A stretch of DNA of 64,000 nucleotides from Streptomyces sp. CB00316 (GTDB taxonomy: Bacteria > Actinomycetota > Actinomycetes > Streptomycetales > Streptomycetaceae): positions 124,001 to 188,000 of the forward strand of contig NZ_LIXI01000004.1 of assembly GCF_001905595.1 (NCBI RefSeq), written 5' to 3'. The position numbers and the translations under genes are program-made. Position 1 is the stretch's first letter; each line of letters starts with the position of its first letter. Under the pieces are notes generated by a model, which saw only the letters and a list, made by a program, of their open reading frames with translations, had not been told where the DNA came from and searched no databases. Positions 33,952-42,838 of this stretch are shown piece by piece.

Positions 33952-36765
33952 GTGCAAGCCTCCCTCTCCAGACTCGCCTCCCGGGCCGGGGTCAGACCCG
34001 CCGCGGCCACGCTCCTCGCCGTCGCCCTGGCCGCCGTCACCCTGGGCCCCGCCGCCTCCCCCGCGGCCGCCGCCACCGTCCCCGCAGGCGCCGGCAGCTA
34101 CACCGACTCCCGCCCCGCCGGCACCCAGGGCCCGACCACCAACACCGGCGCACCCGTCACCCCCAAGCTGACGACCGCCGCCCGGGACAAGCCGGTCCCG
34201 ACCAACGACTGGTGGTCCTCGCTCGCCTTCCAGCGCTACGGCGACAACCCGTACTCCACCCCCATGTACGGGCACCCGCTCACCTACCAGGCCAAGGCCT
34301 CCGGCCTGGAGGTCGGCTACCCGACCACGCCCGCGATCGTCGGCGACGGCCGGCAGTACGAGTACGCCCACAAAGCCGATCTCACCGTCGGCCTGACCGG
34401 CCTGAACTCCCCCGACACCAAGGCCGACGCCTGGTCCGACTGGACGGTCACCCCGTACTGGGCGGACGGCTCCCGCACCTTCCGGGCCACCATCGGCCAC
34501 GGCATGCCGTTCGTGTACGCCAAGGGGTCCGGCGGCGACGCCCGCATCACGACCGCCTCCACGCCCACGGTCTTCTCCGACCAGGGCAACGTCGTCGGCA
34601 TCACGGTCGCCGGGCACCACTACGCCCTGTTCGCCCCGACCGGCGCCGACTGGAACATCTCCGGCACCACGATCACCGCCGGGCTCGGCTCCAAGGACTA
34701 CTTCTCGCTCGCCGTCCTGCCTTCCACGGACGCGCTCGCGACCTACCGCAAGTACGCCTTCAGCTTCGTCACCGGCTCCCAGGTGGCCTGGCAGACCACC
34801 GGCGGCAACGTACGGGCGACCTACTCCCTGACCACGGAGGCCCGGGAGGGCACCGAGCGGGGCACGCTCCAGGCGCTCTACCGCCACCAGTGGCTGCATA
34901 CGACCGACGCGCTGACCCCGTACACGTACGTCTCGCCGCGCGGCACGATGAAGGTGCGCGAGGCCGCCTCCTTCACCACCAGCCAGAGGAACAACGGCGT
35001 GGTGCCCGCGCTGCCCGTCTCCAGCGGTGTCGACCGGGCCCGGCTGACCGGCTACCTCAACGAGGTCGCAGGCGCCTCCGACCCGTTCTCCGGGGCCAGG
35101 GACACCTACTGGACCGGCAAGGCGCTCGGCAAGCTCGCCCAGCTGGTGCCCGTCGCCGACCAGATCGGCCAGACCGCCACCCGCGACAAGCTCCTCGGCC
35201 TGATGAAGGGCCGGATGCAGGAGTGGTTCACGGCGGGCGGCGCCAGTGAGTTCAGCTACGACAAGGACTGGAAGACCCTCACCGGGTACCCGGCCTCGTA
35301 CGGCAGCGACACCGAGCTCAACGACCACCACTTCCACTACAGCTACTACGTGTACGCGGCGGCGATCATCGCCCAGTACGACCAGGCCTGGGCGGCCGAC
35401 TCGGCCTGGGGCACGATGATCAAGCACCTCATCCGCGACACCGCCAACCCGAGCCGCACCGACTCGGCGTACCCCTTCCTGCGCGGCTTCGACGTCTACG
35501 CGGGCCACAGCTGGGCCTCCGGCCACCAGGGCTTCGCGGCGGGCAACAACCAGGAGTCCTCCTCGGAGTCCATCAACCTCAGCGCCGGACTGGTGCTGTG
35601 GGGTGCGGCCACCGGGGACAACTCCCTCCGCGACCTCGGTAGTTACCTGCTGACGACCGAGTCCGAGGCGATCACCCAGTACTGGTTCGACGCCAACGAC
35701 ACGGTCTTCCCCGCCTCGTACAGGTACGGCACGGTCGGCATGGTCTGGGGCAGCGGCGCCTCCTACTCCACCTGGTGGACGGCGAACCCGGAGGAGATCC
35801 ACGGCATCAACGTCCTTCCGGTGACCGGCGGTTCGCTTCACCTGGCCCGTGAGAAGGCGGCGATCAAGCGGAACATCGCCGAGATGGAGCGCGAGAACGG
35901 GGGCCCGGCCCAGGAGTGGCGCGACCTGCTCTGGGAGTTCGAGGCCCTCTCCGACCCGGCGTCGGCGAAGGCCAAGTGGAATGGTGTGAACGGGAACTAC
36001 ACCCCGGAGGAGGGTGAGTCCAAGGCGCACACCTACCACTGGATCAACACCCTCGACACACTCGGCGCACCGGACATGACGGTCAGTGGCGACCTGCCGA
36101 CCTCCGCCGTCTTCTCCAAGAACGGCACCCGCACCTACACCGCCCACAACCACAGCTCCGCCACCCGTACGGTGACCTTCTCCGACGGCAAGACCCTGTC
36201 CGTACCGGCCCGTTCGACGGCGGTCAGCACGGGACCCGGCGGCGGGAACCCCGACCCCGACCCGGAGGAGCCCGGCAACCCCTCCACCGGCAACACCTTC
36301 CGCCTGAAGACCGGCGGCGTCCTCACCACCGCCACCACCGACCCGGCGGGCGCCGACACCATCGCCTCCGCCGACGGTGTGAACCGGGACGGAACCCCGT
36401 ACCGCCCGACCGTCTACGAGGTCAAGAAGGTCAACGGCAAGGTCTCCGCCGGGGCCGCCACCGCGTTCCGCCTCCGGGTGGACGCGGGAACCAAGGTCGG
36501 GCTCGCCCCGCAGGTCCGGGTCAGCTACGACCTGACCGGCGACGGCACCTTCGACCGCACCGAGACCTTCCGCTACTTCGCCACCGACCCGGTCAACGGG
36601 TGGGAGGAGTACACGCAGGCGGTCGGCGCGCAGGCGACCACCGGCAGCCTGGGCGAGCTGAGGAACGGCACGGTCCGCCTGGAGATCTGGAACGCGCTGG
36701 GCAACGGCACGTCGCAGGTGCAGACGGGCACGGACGCGGCGGTGCTGCGGATCCCGTACGTGTAG
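33952..36765 (+). CDS. Secreted GH81 endo-beta-1,3-glucanase
   Basis: The protein has 937 residues. A signal peptide (about residues 1-40, ending SPAAAATVP) is followed by the GH81 catalytic module: TNDWWSSLAFQRYGDNPYS, DTYWTGKALGKLAQL, DTELNDHHFHYSYYVYAAAI with the catalytic Asp, and GNNQESSSESINL with the conserved Glu pair. A Gly/Pro/Asp linker near residue 770 leads to a C-terminal module of about 150 residues (FRLKTGGVL ... TYEVKKVNGK), probably glucan-binding. GTG 33952 has GAGGTG 6 bases upstream, better than the ATGs at 33925-33934. It would cut laminarin, callose or fungal wall glucan outside the cell. Confidence 0.9.
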   Translation: MQASLSRLASRAGVRPAAATLLAVALAAVTLGPAASPAAAATVPAGAGSYTDSRPAGTQGPTTNTGAPVTPKLTTAARDKPVPTNDWWSSLAFQRYGDNPYSTPMYGHPLTYQAKASGLEVGYPTTPAIVGDGRQYEYAHKADLTVGLTGLNSPDTKADAWSDWTVTPYWADGSRTFRATIGHGMPFVYAKGSGGDARITTASTPTVFSDQGNVVGITVAGHHYALFAPTGADWNISGTTITAGLGSKDYFSLAVLPSTDALATYRKYAFSFVTGSQVAWQTTGGNVRATYSLTTEAREGTERGTLQALYRHQWLHTTDALTPYTYVSPRGTMKVREAASFTTSQRNNGVVPALPVSSGVDRARLTGYLNEVAGASDPFSGARDTYWTGKALGKLAQLVPVADQIGQTATRDKLLGLMKGRMQEWFTAGGASEFSYDKDWKTLTGYPASYGSDTELNDHHFHYSYYVYAAAIIAQYDQAWAADSAWGTMIKHLIRDTANPSRTDSAYPFLRGFDVYAGHSWASGHQGFAAGNNQESSSESINLSAGLVLWGAATGDNSLRDLGSYLLTTESEAITQYWFDANDTVFPASYRYGTVGMVWGSGASYSTWWTANPEEIHGINVLPVTGGSLHLAREKAAIKRNIAEMERENGGPAQEWRDLLWEFEALSDPASAKAKWNGVNGNYTPEEGESKAHTYHWINTLDTLGAPDMTVSGDLPTSAVFSKNGTRTYTAHNHSSATRTVTFSDGKTLSVPARSTAVSTGPGGGNPDPDPEEPGNPSTGNTFRLKTGGVLTTATTDPAGADTIASADGVNRDGTPYRPTVYEVKKVNGKVSAGAATAFRLRVDAGTKVGLAPQVRVSYDLTGDGTFDRTETFRYFATDPVNGWEEYTQAVGAQATTGSLGELRNGTVRLEIWNALGNGTSQVQTGTDAAVLRIPYV

Positions 36766-36840
36766 GACGCGCGACCACGTACGGGCCAGGCATCCCGTAC
36801 GTGGGGCGCGCAGGGCGCGTGATCCCGTACGTGTAGGACG
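36750..36840. repeat. Duplicated 3' end of the GH81 gene
   Basis: The last codons plus stop (GATCCCGTACGTGTAGGACG, 36750-36769) recur perfectly at 36821-36840. A partial copy, CATCCCGTACGTGGGGCG, lies between them at 36791-36808. The extra copies lie beyond the stop codon. Confidence 0.8.
36775..36804 (+). terminator. Hairpin after the GH81 gene
   Basis: CCACGTACGGG and CCCGTACGTGG, 11 perfect base pairs with an 8-base loop, starting 10 bases after the stop. One arm is formed by the duplicated gene tail. Confidence 0.65.
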
Positions 36841-36923
36841 TTGATGTGCGGGCACGATCGGTGCGGCGGGTCTCCGGCTCCTCAGGGCGGAGGCCCGCCG
36901 TACTCGCACCCGTCTCCCGGGTG

Positions 36924-37967
36924 TTACGCCGAGGCGCGCCGTACCAGCGTCGTCGGGGTGATCACCGAGTCGGGCGCCGAGCCGCTCCCCGTACGGTCCC
37001 GGTCCAGGCCGCGCAGCAGCAGCCGGGCCATCAGCCGCCCCTGGCCCTCGATGTCCTGGTTCACCGTGGTCAGCGGCGGGTCGGTCTCCTCGGCCACCCC
37101 GTCCATGTCGTCGAACCCGACGATCGCCACCTGCTCCGGCACCGCGATCCCGCGCTCCCGCAGGACCCGCAGCGCGCCCGAGGCCATCAGGTCGTTGGCG
37201 ACGAACACCGCGTCGAGGTCGGGCCGCCGCTCCAGCAGCTCGGCCATCGCCCGGGCCCCGCTCTCCACGGTGAACCCACCCTCGGCGACGAGCGTCGGGT
37301 CCACGTCGATCAGGACGTCCCGGTAGCCGTCGAGGCGGTCCATCGCGGAGGTCTGGTCGGGCGGCCCGCCGATGTGCGCGATCCGCTCCCGCTCCAGGTC
37401 CCGCAGATACTGCACGGCGACCCGCGCCCCGCCCCGGTTGTCGGCGTCCACATACGGAACGGCCTGGTCGCCGGGGTCGGCGGTCCAGCTGGGCCGGCCT
37501 CCGTACACCGTCGGGATCCCCGCCCGCCGGGTGATCGCGGGCAGCGGGTCGTCGGTGTGGAGGGAGAAGGCGAGCGCGCCGTCCACGTGGCCGCCGGAGA
37601 GGTAGCGCGCGATGCGGTCGAAGTCGCCGGGGCCCTCCACCAGCAGCAGGACGAGCTGGGTGTCGTGGGCGGTCAGCTCCTTGCTGATGCCCCGGATCTG
37701 CTGGGAGAAGAAGGGGTCCGAGAAGATCCGTATCTCCGGCTCGGCGATGACGACGGCCACCGCGCCCGTCCGCCGGGTGACCAGGGTCCGGGCCGCGTGG
37801 TTGGGGATGTAGCCGAGCTCGTCGACCGCCTGGAGCACCTTGTCGACCAGCGGTTTGCGCACCCCGTCGCCCCCGTTGACGACCCGCGAGGCGGTGGCCC
37901 GGGAGACCCCCGCACGCGCCGCGACGGCTTCCAGGGTGGGCCGGGACCCGGGGGACTGCTCGGGCAA
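36924..37967 (-). CDS. LacI-family repressor of the beta-glucan locus (CebR-like)
   Basis: The 347-residue protein has an N-terminal helix-turn-helix (TLEAVAARAGVSRATASRVVNGG, residues 11-33) with the hinge helix NHAARTLVTRRTG, then a periplasmic-binding-like ligand domain (GAVAVVIAEPEIRIFSDPFFSQQIRG, ..., VGFDDMDGVAEETDPPLTTVNQ). It should release the TGAGAGCGCTCTCA operators when a glucan disaccharide accumulates. A related operator lies at 38076, upstream of its own start, which suggests autoregulation. Confidence 0.9.
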   Translation of the reverse strand: MPEQSPGSRPTLEAVAARAGVSRATASRVVNGGDGVRKPLVDKVLQAVDELGYIPNHAARTLVTRRTGAVAVVIAEPEIRIFSDPFFSQQIRGISKELTAHDTQLVLLLVEGPGDFDRIARYLSGGHVDGALAFSLHTDDPLPAITRRAGIPTVYGGRPSWTADPGDQAVPYVDADNRGGARVAVQYLRDLERERIAHIGGPPDQTSAMDRLDGYRDVLIDVDPTLVAEGGFTVESGARAMAELLERRPDLDAVFVANDLMASGALRVLRERGIAVPEQVAIVGFDDMDGVAEETDPPLTTVNQDIEGQGRLMARLLLRGLDRDRTGSGSAPDSVITPTTLVRRASA

Positions 37968-38075
37968 GACGGTCGCTCCTCGTCGGCGGGGGCGGCGGCA
38001 CGCGCAGTGGTGCTGGCCAGGGGCCTGTGCCGTCGCCGGATCGTCTACAGCCTAGCGCTGGGGCGGACGGACGGC

Positions 38076-38089
38076 TGAGAGCGCTTCCA
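38076..38089. promoter_or_regulatory. LacI-type operator upstream of the repressor gene
   Basis: TGAGAGCGCTTCCA matches the locus operator at 11 or more of 14 positions, about 110 bases upstream of the repressor start. Confidence 0.65.
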
Positions 38090-38196
38090 AGCGGTGGTAC
38101 GGGCTCCGGTTCACTCTTGGGCGACTCCTCAGGGCCCGCTGCGCGTTGGACACGCTGGGTAGGCATTGCGCTTACCCGGAGTGGAAGGTGTGCGGC

Positions 38197-38439
38197 ATGG
38201 AAGCGACGGAGCGGCGCAGGGTGGCGGCGAAGAGGGTGCGGGCGGCGGAGGACGCGGTGGAACAGCTGAAGGAAGGGCTCGCCGGGCGGGGCGTGACGCT
38301 GCCTTCGCTGCGGGTCGACCCCGTCTCGTGCGCGGGCAACGAACCGACGCCGCTGGTCGACCTGGGCCGCTGCAACATCGACACCGCGTTGCGGCTGTGC
38401 GAGGTGCTGGCGGAGAAGGAGAGCGGTCATGGCGAGTGA
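38197..38439 (+). CDS. Conserved hypothetical protein
   Basis: This 80-residue soluble protein has a basic, helical N-terminal half (RRRVAAKRVRAAEDAVEQLKEGL), probably coiled-coil, and then LPSLRVDPVSCAGNEPTPLVDLGRCNIDTALRLCEVL with three Cys. I recognise it only as a family seen in Streptomyces; no function is known. The next gene overlaps its end by 11 bases, so they form a pair. Confidence 0.65.
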   Translation: MEATERRRVAAKRVRAAEDAVEQLKEGLAGRGVTLPSLRVDPVSCAGNEPTPLVDLGRCNIDTALRLCEVLAEKESGHGE

Positions 38440-38695
38440 GGGGCTGACGGGGGAGGCGCTGGCGGGTGCCGGGCGTGAGCCGTATCGGCCCGAGACGGGG
38501 ACACTCGCGGTGGACGGCCGGGACGGGCGCGTCGGCCGGGTGACGGGCCGGGCCGGGGAGGACGTGCGGTTGCGGCCGCCGGGCGGCGGGCCGGAGTGGT
38601 CCTGCCCCCCGGACGCCCTACGGCCGGCCCCGCCGGGTGTGGCGTTGCGGGCCCGGGTGACGGAGATCAACCGGGAGGGGCAGCTGCCGCGTTGA
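38429..38695 (+). CDS. Conserved hypothetical protein (small, beta-rich)
   Basis: This 88-residue protein has no signal peptide or membrane helix. Its centre reads as short beta strands (TLAVDGRDGRVGRVTGRAGEDVRLRPPGG) followed by a Pro-rich segment and VALRARVTEINREGQLPR. The pattern GRVGRVTG resembles a PRC-barrel-like or small barrel fold, but this is weak. It overlaps the preceding gene and is closed by a strong hairpin. Confidence 0.6.
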   Translation: MASEGLTGEALAGAGREPYRPETGTLAVDGRDGRVGRVTGRAGEDVRLRPPGGGPEWSCPPDALRPAPPGVALRARVTEINREGQLPR

Positions 38696-38715
38696 GGGTG
38701 GTGGACGCACATGGA

Positions 38716-38756
38716 GGCGGCGGAGCCGACCCCTCCTCGGGGTCGGGCCCGCCGCC
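38716..38756 (+). terminator. Hairpin terminator after the small gene pair
   Basis: GGCGGCGGAGCCGACCCC and GGGGTCGGGCCCGCCGCC pair with one internal mismatch around a 5-base loop, 21 bases after the stop. Confidence 0.72.
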
Positions 38757-38808
38757 GTTCAGGGGCGTACGCCGAGCCGGCAGGGGCCGGGCGTCCGCGG
38801 ACGTGGGT

Positions 38809-38896
38809 CACATGATGCGGAAAGCCATGCGAACGCGCGCCACATGATGCGGAAAGCCATGCGGGTGCGGATCACATGATGCGGAAGGCCATGTAG
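38809..38896. repeat. 32-base tandem duplication of a gene tail
   Basis: CACATGATGCGGAAAGCCATGCG-type units begin at 38809, 38841 and 38873 (period exactly 32). The third copy is the true 3' end of the PRC-barrel gene (minus strand, ending MAFRIM-stop). The other two lie beyond its stop codon. Confidence 0.85.
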
Positions 38897-39225
38897 TACG
38901 CGGAGATCTGTGCGTGGTAGCCCGGGTCATCGGCCTGTCGGTGGCGGTCGAACTCCGGCGAGTCCTTGACCTGCTCCTTGGTGAGGTCCACGTAGACCTT
39001 GCGGTCCTCCGTGTCGATGCGCCGGACCGTGCCCGCCGGGAGCAGGACGTCCCTGCCGAAGATCCAGACCCCGGTGTCGACGAGCAGGTAGGCGGAGCCG
39101 GCCTCGTCGGAGTGCTTGTCGACCTTTCCGATACCGCCGTCGGTCGCCTCCACCGCATATCCGGAGAGATCGGCGCCCGCGGTGTGACCGCTCGACGGCT
39201 GGTAGCCCCACAGGGATTCGCTCAT
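38872..39225 (-). CDS. PRC-barrel domain protein
   Basis: The 117-residue protein has a PRC-barrel pattern: GADLSGYAVEATDGGIGKVDKHSD, YLLVDTGVWIFGRDVLLPAGTVRRIDTEDRKVYVDLTKEQVKDSPEF. This small beta barrel also occurs in RimM and photosynthetic reaction-centre H subunits. ATG 39225 was chosen because AAAGGGG precedes it by 6 bases; the longer frame to 39348 is untranslated leader. The function in streptomycetes is unknown; such proteins are often stress-induced. Its last codons are tandemly repeated beyond the stop. Confidence 0.82.
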   Translation of the reverse strand: MSESLWGYQPSSGHTAGADLSGYAVEATDGGIGKVDKHSDEAGSAYLLVDTGVWIFGRDVLLPAGTVRRIDTEDRKVYVDLTKEQVKDSPEFDRHRQADDPGYHAQISAYYMAFRIM

Positions 39226-39346
39226 TGTGGCCCCTTTCGCGAAGGTCGATGCAGCCCATCGTCGATGAATTGATTGATGGGTTCGCCGGTTGTTCGTGTG
39301 CCCGGTGGAAGCCGGTGTACACATGGCCGGCGGCAAGGGGTGGAGC

Positions 39347-39388
39347 AACGGGGTGGGGGCCGGGCTGACGCCCGGCCCCCACCCCGTT
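39347..39388 (-). terminator. Very strong terminator of the small membrane-protein gene
   Basis: AACGGGGTGGGGGCCGGGC pairs perfectly with GCCCGGCCCCCACCCCGTT (19 base pairs, 4-base loop), 18 bases beyond the minus-strand stop at 39407. Confidence 0.85.
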
Positions 39389-39406
39389 ATCGCTGTTCAG
39401 AACCGC

Positions 39407-39577
39407 TTACCAGCGGTACCACCGACCCCGGCGCCCGCCTCCTGCGGCGGGCCGGACGAAGAAGCCCACGACCCACACGGCCAGGAGGATCACGGCTATC
39501 CACCAGAGGGCTTTGAGCGCGAATCCGGCACCGAAGAGAAGCAGGATGAGCAGAAGAACGAGAATCAGGGGGACCAT
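39407..39577 (-). CDS. Small hydrophobic membrane protein
   Basis: The 56-residue protein has two membrane helices with nothing else: PLILVLLLILLLFGAGFAL and LWWIAVILLAVWVVGFFV, followed by a basic tail rich in Gly, Arg and Trp. ATG 39577 was chosen because GGAGG precedes it by 9 bases. It resembles small hydrophobic proteins common in actinobacteria next to stress genes; function unknown. Confidence 0.75.
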   Translation of the reverse strand: MVPLILVLLLILLLFGAGFALKALWWIAVILLAVWVVGFFVRPAAGGGRRGRWYRW

Positions 39578-39916
39578 GGTTATCAACCTCCGGAAATTCA
39601 GGTTCCCGGCATTGCTTTCCTTACACGCCATCTGCACCCATGGATCTTATTTTTTCTTCACACGCAGAAAGTGCCTGGCGGAAGGGTGTGCGTGAGGATG
39701 GGAGGGGGCCGACGGAGTGATCCGTGTGATCTGTATGAGGAGTCATCGTGGTCGACGGCAGGCGTTCGTTGACCGTCGCGTGCCCGCTGGACCGGGTCGT
39801 CGCGTGTCGCGCCGATGCCGCGCGCGGTGCTCGCCCACTGCGGGACCTGAGGCGCCGAGTGGTGGGAAGACGCGAGCGGGGTGAGGGGGGATGGGCGACG
39901 GGACGGAGGGAAGGCA
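39578..39916. other. 339-base divergent intergenic region
   Basis: No gene was found between the small membrane-protein gene and the phytochrome kinase. It includes a comparatively AT-rich stretch (39640-39665), which may hold promoters for the two divergent genes. Confidence 0.45.
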
Positions 39917-42355
39917 GTGTCCGACGAGGTGCGAGGACCCGGCGACGTACGGGGATCCGGCGACGTCCGGGGGTGGCTCTCCCCGAAAGCGGTGGCGGCC
40001 GAGGCCGGTGTGAGCCAGGAGTTCGACCTCTCCCAGTGCGTGAGGGAGCCGATCCACCTGCTCGGCGGCGTCCAGTCGTACGGGGCCCTGGTCGCCGTCC
40101 GGCTGTGCGACGCCGTCATGGACACGGTGAGCCGGAACGCGGGCGAGGTGTTGGGCCGGGCGGCCGACGAGCTGGTGGGGGAGCCGGTCACGGAGCTCAT
40201 CGGGGACGAGCAGTGGGCGCTGGCGCGGGAGAGTACGGAGGTGGCGGGCCCCGGCGAGGGGGCGGCGGGGTCTTCGGACGGGTCCGCGGCCTCCGGTGTG
40301 CTGTCCCTCTCGCTGGAGTCGGGCGACGGGCGGGCGCGGCCCTTCGACGTGACCGTCCACCGGGTCGCCGAGCTGCTGGTGCTGGAGTTCGAACCACGGG
40401 CCGCGGACGGTCCGTTCGTGTTCCAGAACTTCTATCCCCGGGTGCGGCGCGCCCTGCACCGGCTCCAGGGTGCCGCCGGTGTCACCGAGTGCTGTGCGAC
40501 CGCAGTCCGTGAGGTCCAGGCGCTCACCGGGTACGACCGGGTGGTGGCGTACCGGTTCGACGGCGCGGAAGGGCCCGGCCAGGTCATCGCGGAGGCGCTC
40601 AACGAGGGGCGGGAGCCGTGGCTGGGGCTGTGGTTCCCGGCCAGCGACATCCCGCCGCAGGCCCGCCGCCTCTACGCCCGCAACTGGATCCGGGTCATCG
40701 GGGACGTGGACGACGCGACGGTGGGGCTGCTGCCGGAGCTGCGGGAGGGGACCGGGGAGCCGCTGGATCTTTCGGGCTCGATACTCCGTACCGTCTCCGG
40801 CTACCACCTGGAGTACCTGCGCAACATCGGCGTGGCCTCGTCCATGTCCGTATCCCTGTTGCACGACGGCGAGTTGTGGGGGCTGATCGCCTGCCATGGC
40901 GACGAGCCGCGGCTGCTGACCCCCGAAGTGCGGGCGGCCTGCGAGTTCTTCGGGATCGCGCTGTCCCTGCAACTGGCGGCCATCGCTGAGCGCGAGCAGG
41001 CGGACGAGCTGTCCGGCTACCGGCGGGCGCTCGCCACGCTGCTGGCCCGGCTCAGCTCGCAGGCGCCGGACGCATTGCTGGGACCCGGCTCCGGACTGGC
41101 CGGACTTCTGGGCGCGGACGGCGCGTTGCTCGTACGGGGTGCGGAGGTGTCGGCGACGGGTGACCCGGTCCCCGCCGCGCTCCCGGGGCTGCTGGAGCGG
41201 CTGGCGGGTACGGGGCCTGTGGGCGAGGTGTGGAGCAGCGACCGGGTGCCGGAGGTGCTGGGGCTCGACCCGGCGGAGGCGGAGGCGCAGGGGGTGCCCG
41301 CGGGCCTGCTCTTCCTCCCCTTCGACCGGGACGGCGACCTGCTGGCGTGGTGGCGCCGTGAACAGCCCGCGCCCCGGGAGTGGGCGGCCGACCCGGCGCG
41401 CCCTGTGCGGACGGGGCCGGGCGGCGAGCGGCTTACCCCGCGCGGTTCCGCCGCCGTCCACCGGGCGACCGTACGCGGGCGGAGCACGCCGTGGAGCCCC
41501 GCGCAGCGCGTCGTGGCCGGAGAGCTGTGGCGGGAGATGGCGGGCCTGCTGAGCCGTCAGATGGCGGAGCTGGAGGCACGGAACACCGTGCTCGCCCGGA
41601 CCAACGAGGACCTGGACTCCTTCGCCCACGCGGCGGCCCACGACCTGAAGGAGCCGTTGCGGGGGATCTCGAACGCCGCCGCCTTCATCGTCGAGGACGC
41701 CGGTGCCGTACTGGACACCACCTCACTGCGCCGCCTGACCACCGTGCGCCGGCTCGCGGAGCGCATGGACGGGCTGCTGGACTCCTTGCTGCACTTCTCG
41801 CTCCTGGGTCAAGTCGGACTGGAGCGGCAGGAGTTGTCGCTGGACGAGGTGGTCGACGACGCGCTGCTCGTGGCCGGGGACCGGCTGTCGGAGCAGGGCG
41901 TGACGGTGGTGCGCCCGGCCCCGCTGCCCCGGGTGAGGGCGGATCGGGAGCGGTTGCGGGAGGTGCTGGAGAACCTGTTCGTCAACGCGGCCAAGTACGC
42001 GGCGGACGAGGGGACCGGGGAGCGGCGCGTGTGGGTGGAGGCGGTGCCGGTGGCGGAGCCGGACGGCGAGGGCGGGCGGGAGGTGACGGCCGTCGTCGTA
42101 CGGGACAACGGCATCGGCATCCCGCCCGGTCAGCACGAGGACGTCCTCCAGCTGTTCCGTCGGCTGCACCGGCGCGAGGAGCGGGGCGGCGGCTCGGGCG
42201 TGGGCCTCGCCGTGGTCAAGCGGATCGTGGAGCGCCACGGGGGCCGGCTGTGGCTGGAGAGCCCGGCCGTGGCACCGGAGAGCGGCCGGGGGCCGGGTGG
42301 TGGCGGGCCGGGGACGGCGGTGTGGTTCACGCTGGGCGCCACGGACACCCCTTAG
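39917..42355 (+). CDS. bphP: Bacteriophytochrome sensor histidine kinase
   Basis: The protein has 812 residues. Domain order is PAS (CVREPIHLLGGVQSYGAL), GAF with YRFDGAEGPGQVIAEA and LWFPASDIPPQARRLYARNWIR near residues 215-255, PHY with the tongue text (LTPRGSAAVHRATVRGRSTPWS) and a HisKA domain (phospho-His near residue 575 in AAAHDLKEPLRG), then HATPase_c (NLFVNAAKYAA, DNGIGIPPG, GSGVGLAVVKRIV). Cys41, next to REPIH, fits the biliverdin attachment Cys of bacteriophytochromes. It should sense red/far-red light. GTG 39917 has GGAGG 9 bases upstream. No heme oxygenase gene is adjacent. Confidence 0.9.
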   Translation: MSDEVRGPGDVRGSGDVRGWLSPKAVAAEAGVSQEFDLSQCVREPIHLLGGVQSYGALVAVRLCDAVMDTVSRNAGEVLGRAADELVGEPVTELIGDEQWALARESTEVAGPGEGAAGSSDGSAASGVLSLSLESGDGRARPFDVTVHRVAELLVLEFEPRAADGPFVFQNFYPRVRRALHRLQGAAGVTECCATAVREVQALTGYDRVVAYRFDGAEGPGQVIAEALNEGREPWLGLWFPASDIPPQARRLYARNWIRVIGDVDDATVGLLPELREGTGEPLDLSGSILRTVSGYHLEYLRNIGVASSMSVSLLHDGELWGLIACHGDEPRLLTPEVRAACEFFGIALSLQLAAIAEREQADELSGYRRALATLLARLSSQAPDALLGPGSGLAGLLGADGALLVRGAEVSATGDPVPAALPGLLERLAGTGPVGEVWSSDRVPEVLGLDPAEAEAQGVPAGLLFLPFDRDGDLLAWWRREQPAPREWAADPARPVRTGPGGERLTPRGSAAVHRATVRGRSTPWSPAQRVVAGELWREMAGLLSRQMAELEARNTVLARTNEDLDSFAHAAAHDLKEPLRGISNAAAFIVEDAGAVLDTTSLRRLTTVRRLAERMDGLLDSLLHFSLLGQVGLERQELSLDEVVDDALLVAGDRLSEQGVTVVRPAPLPRVRADRERLREVLENLFVNAAKYAADEGTGERRVWVEAVPVAEPDGEGGREVTAVVVRDNGIGIPPGQHEDVLQLFRRLHRREERGGGSGVGLAVVKRIVERHGGRLWLESPAVAPESGRGPGGGGPGTAVWFTLGATDTP

Positions 42356-42377
42356 ACCCCTGGAGCCCTGGGCCCTC

Positions 42378-42413
42378 AGGCCTTCCGCCAGGCCTTCCGC
42401 TAGGCCTTCTGCG
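42378..42413. repeat. 12-base tandem repeat across the response-regulator stop
   Basis: Three units of AGGCCTTCCGCC/T (42378-42389, 42390-42401, 42402-42413). The third includes the last codons of the minus-strand response regulator; the other two continue the pattern after its stop. Confidence 0.75.
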
Positions 42414-42807
42414 ACATCCAGAAGTCGACCGCGCCCCGCAGAACCGTCTGGAACAGCTCGAAGTTGACGGGCTTGTAGATGTAGCTGTCGGCGCCCGCCG
42501 CGTAGCACGCGTCCTCCTCCGCGGAGGAGGTGGACGAGGTGAAGACCACCACGGTCAGCGACGCGCACGCGGGCTGCGCGCGCAGGTTCGACAGGAGCGT
42601 CAGACCGTTCGTGCCCGGCATGTTGAGGTCGAGCAGCACCAGGTCCGGCGTGGGGGCGGCCGGGTCGAGCAGGCGGGGTACCACGGCATCGCCGCGCGGG
42701 GCGAATTCCACGTGCAGGGAGGGGTGGGAGCGGGACAGGGCGCGCTGGATGGCCTCGGTGTCCTCCTCGGAGTCCTCCACCACGAGGATCAGCCCGTCGC
42801 TGTTCAT
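42400..42807 (-). CDS. Single-domain response regulator (Rcp-like)
   Basis: This 135-residue CheY-like receiver has acidic residues Glu11-Asp12, phospho-acceptor Asp60 in LVLLDLNMPG, Ser/Thr in VFTSS and Lys near residue 113 in YIYKPVN. There is no output domain. The insertion-containing LNMPGTNGLTLL form is typical of receivers that partner phytochrome kinases. It is convergent with the phytochrome gene and downstream of the SpoIIE phosphatase on the same strand (31-base gap), so the three genes probably form one signalling group. Confidence 0.88.
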   Translation of the reverse strand: MNSDGLILVVEDSEEDTEAIQRALSRSHPSLHVEFAPRGDAVVPRLLDPAAPTPDLVLLDLNMPGTNGLTLLSNLRAQPACASLTVVVFTSSTSSAEEDACYAAGADSYIYKPVNFELFQTVLRGAVDFWMSQKA

Positions 42808-42838
42808 CGGGGTGCCGCCTGTCCGCCGGTTCGGATGG

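Noticed and set aside
33874..38811. A 1645-codon open frame on the minus strand
   Set aside because: It is antisense to the GH81 and LacI genes, has Val/Gly/Arg-skewed composition and no family text; it is a by-product of high GC at codon third positions.
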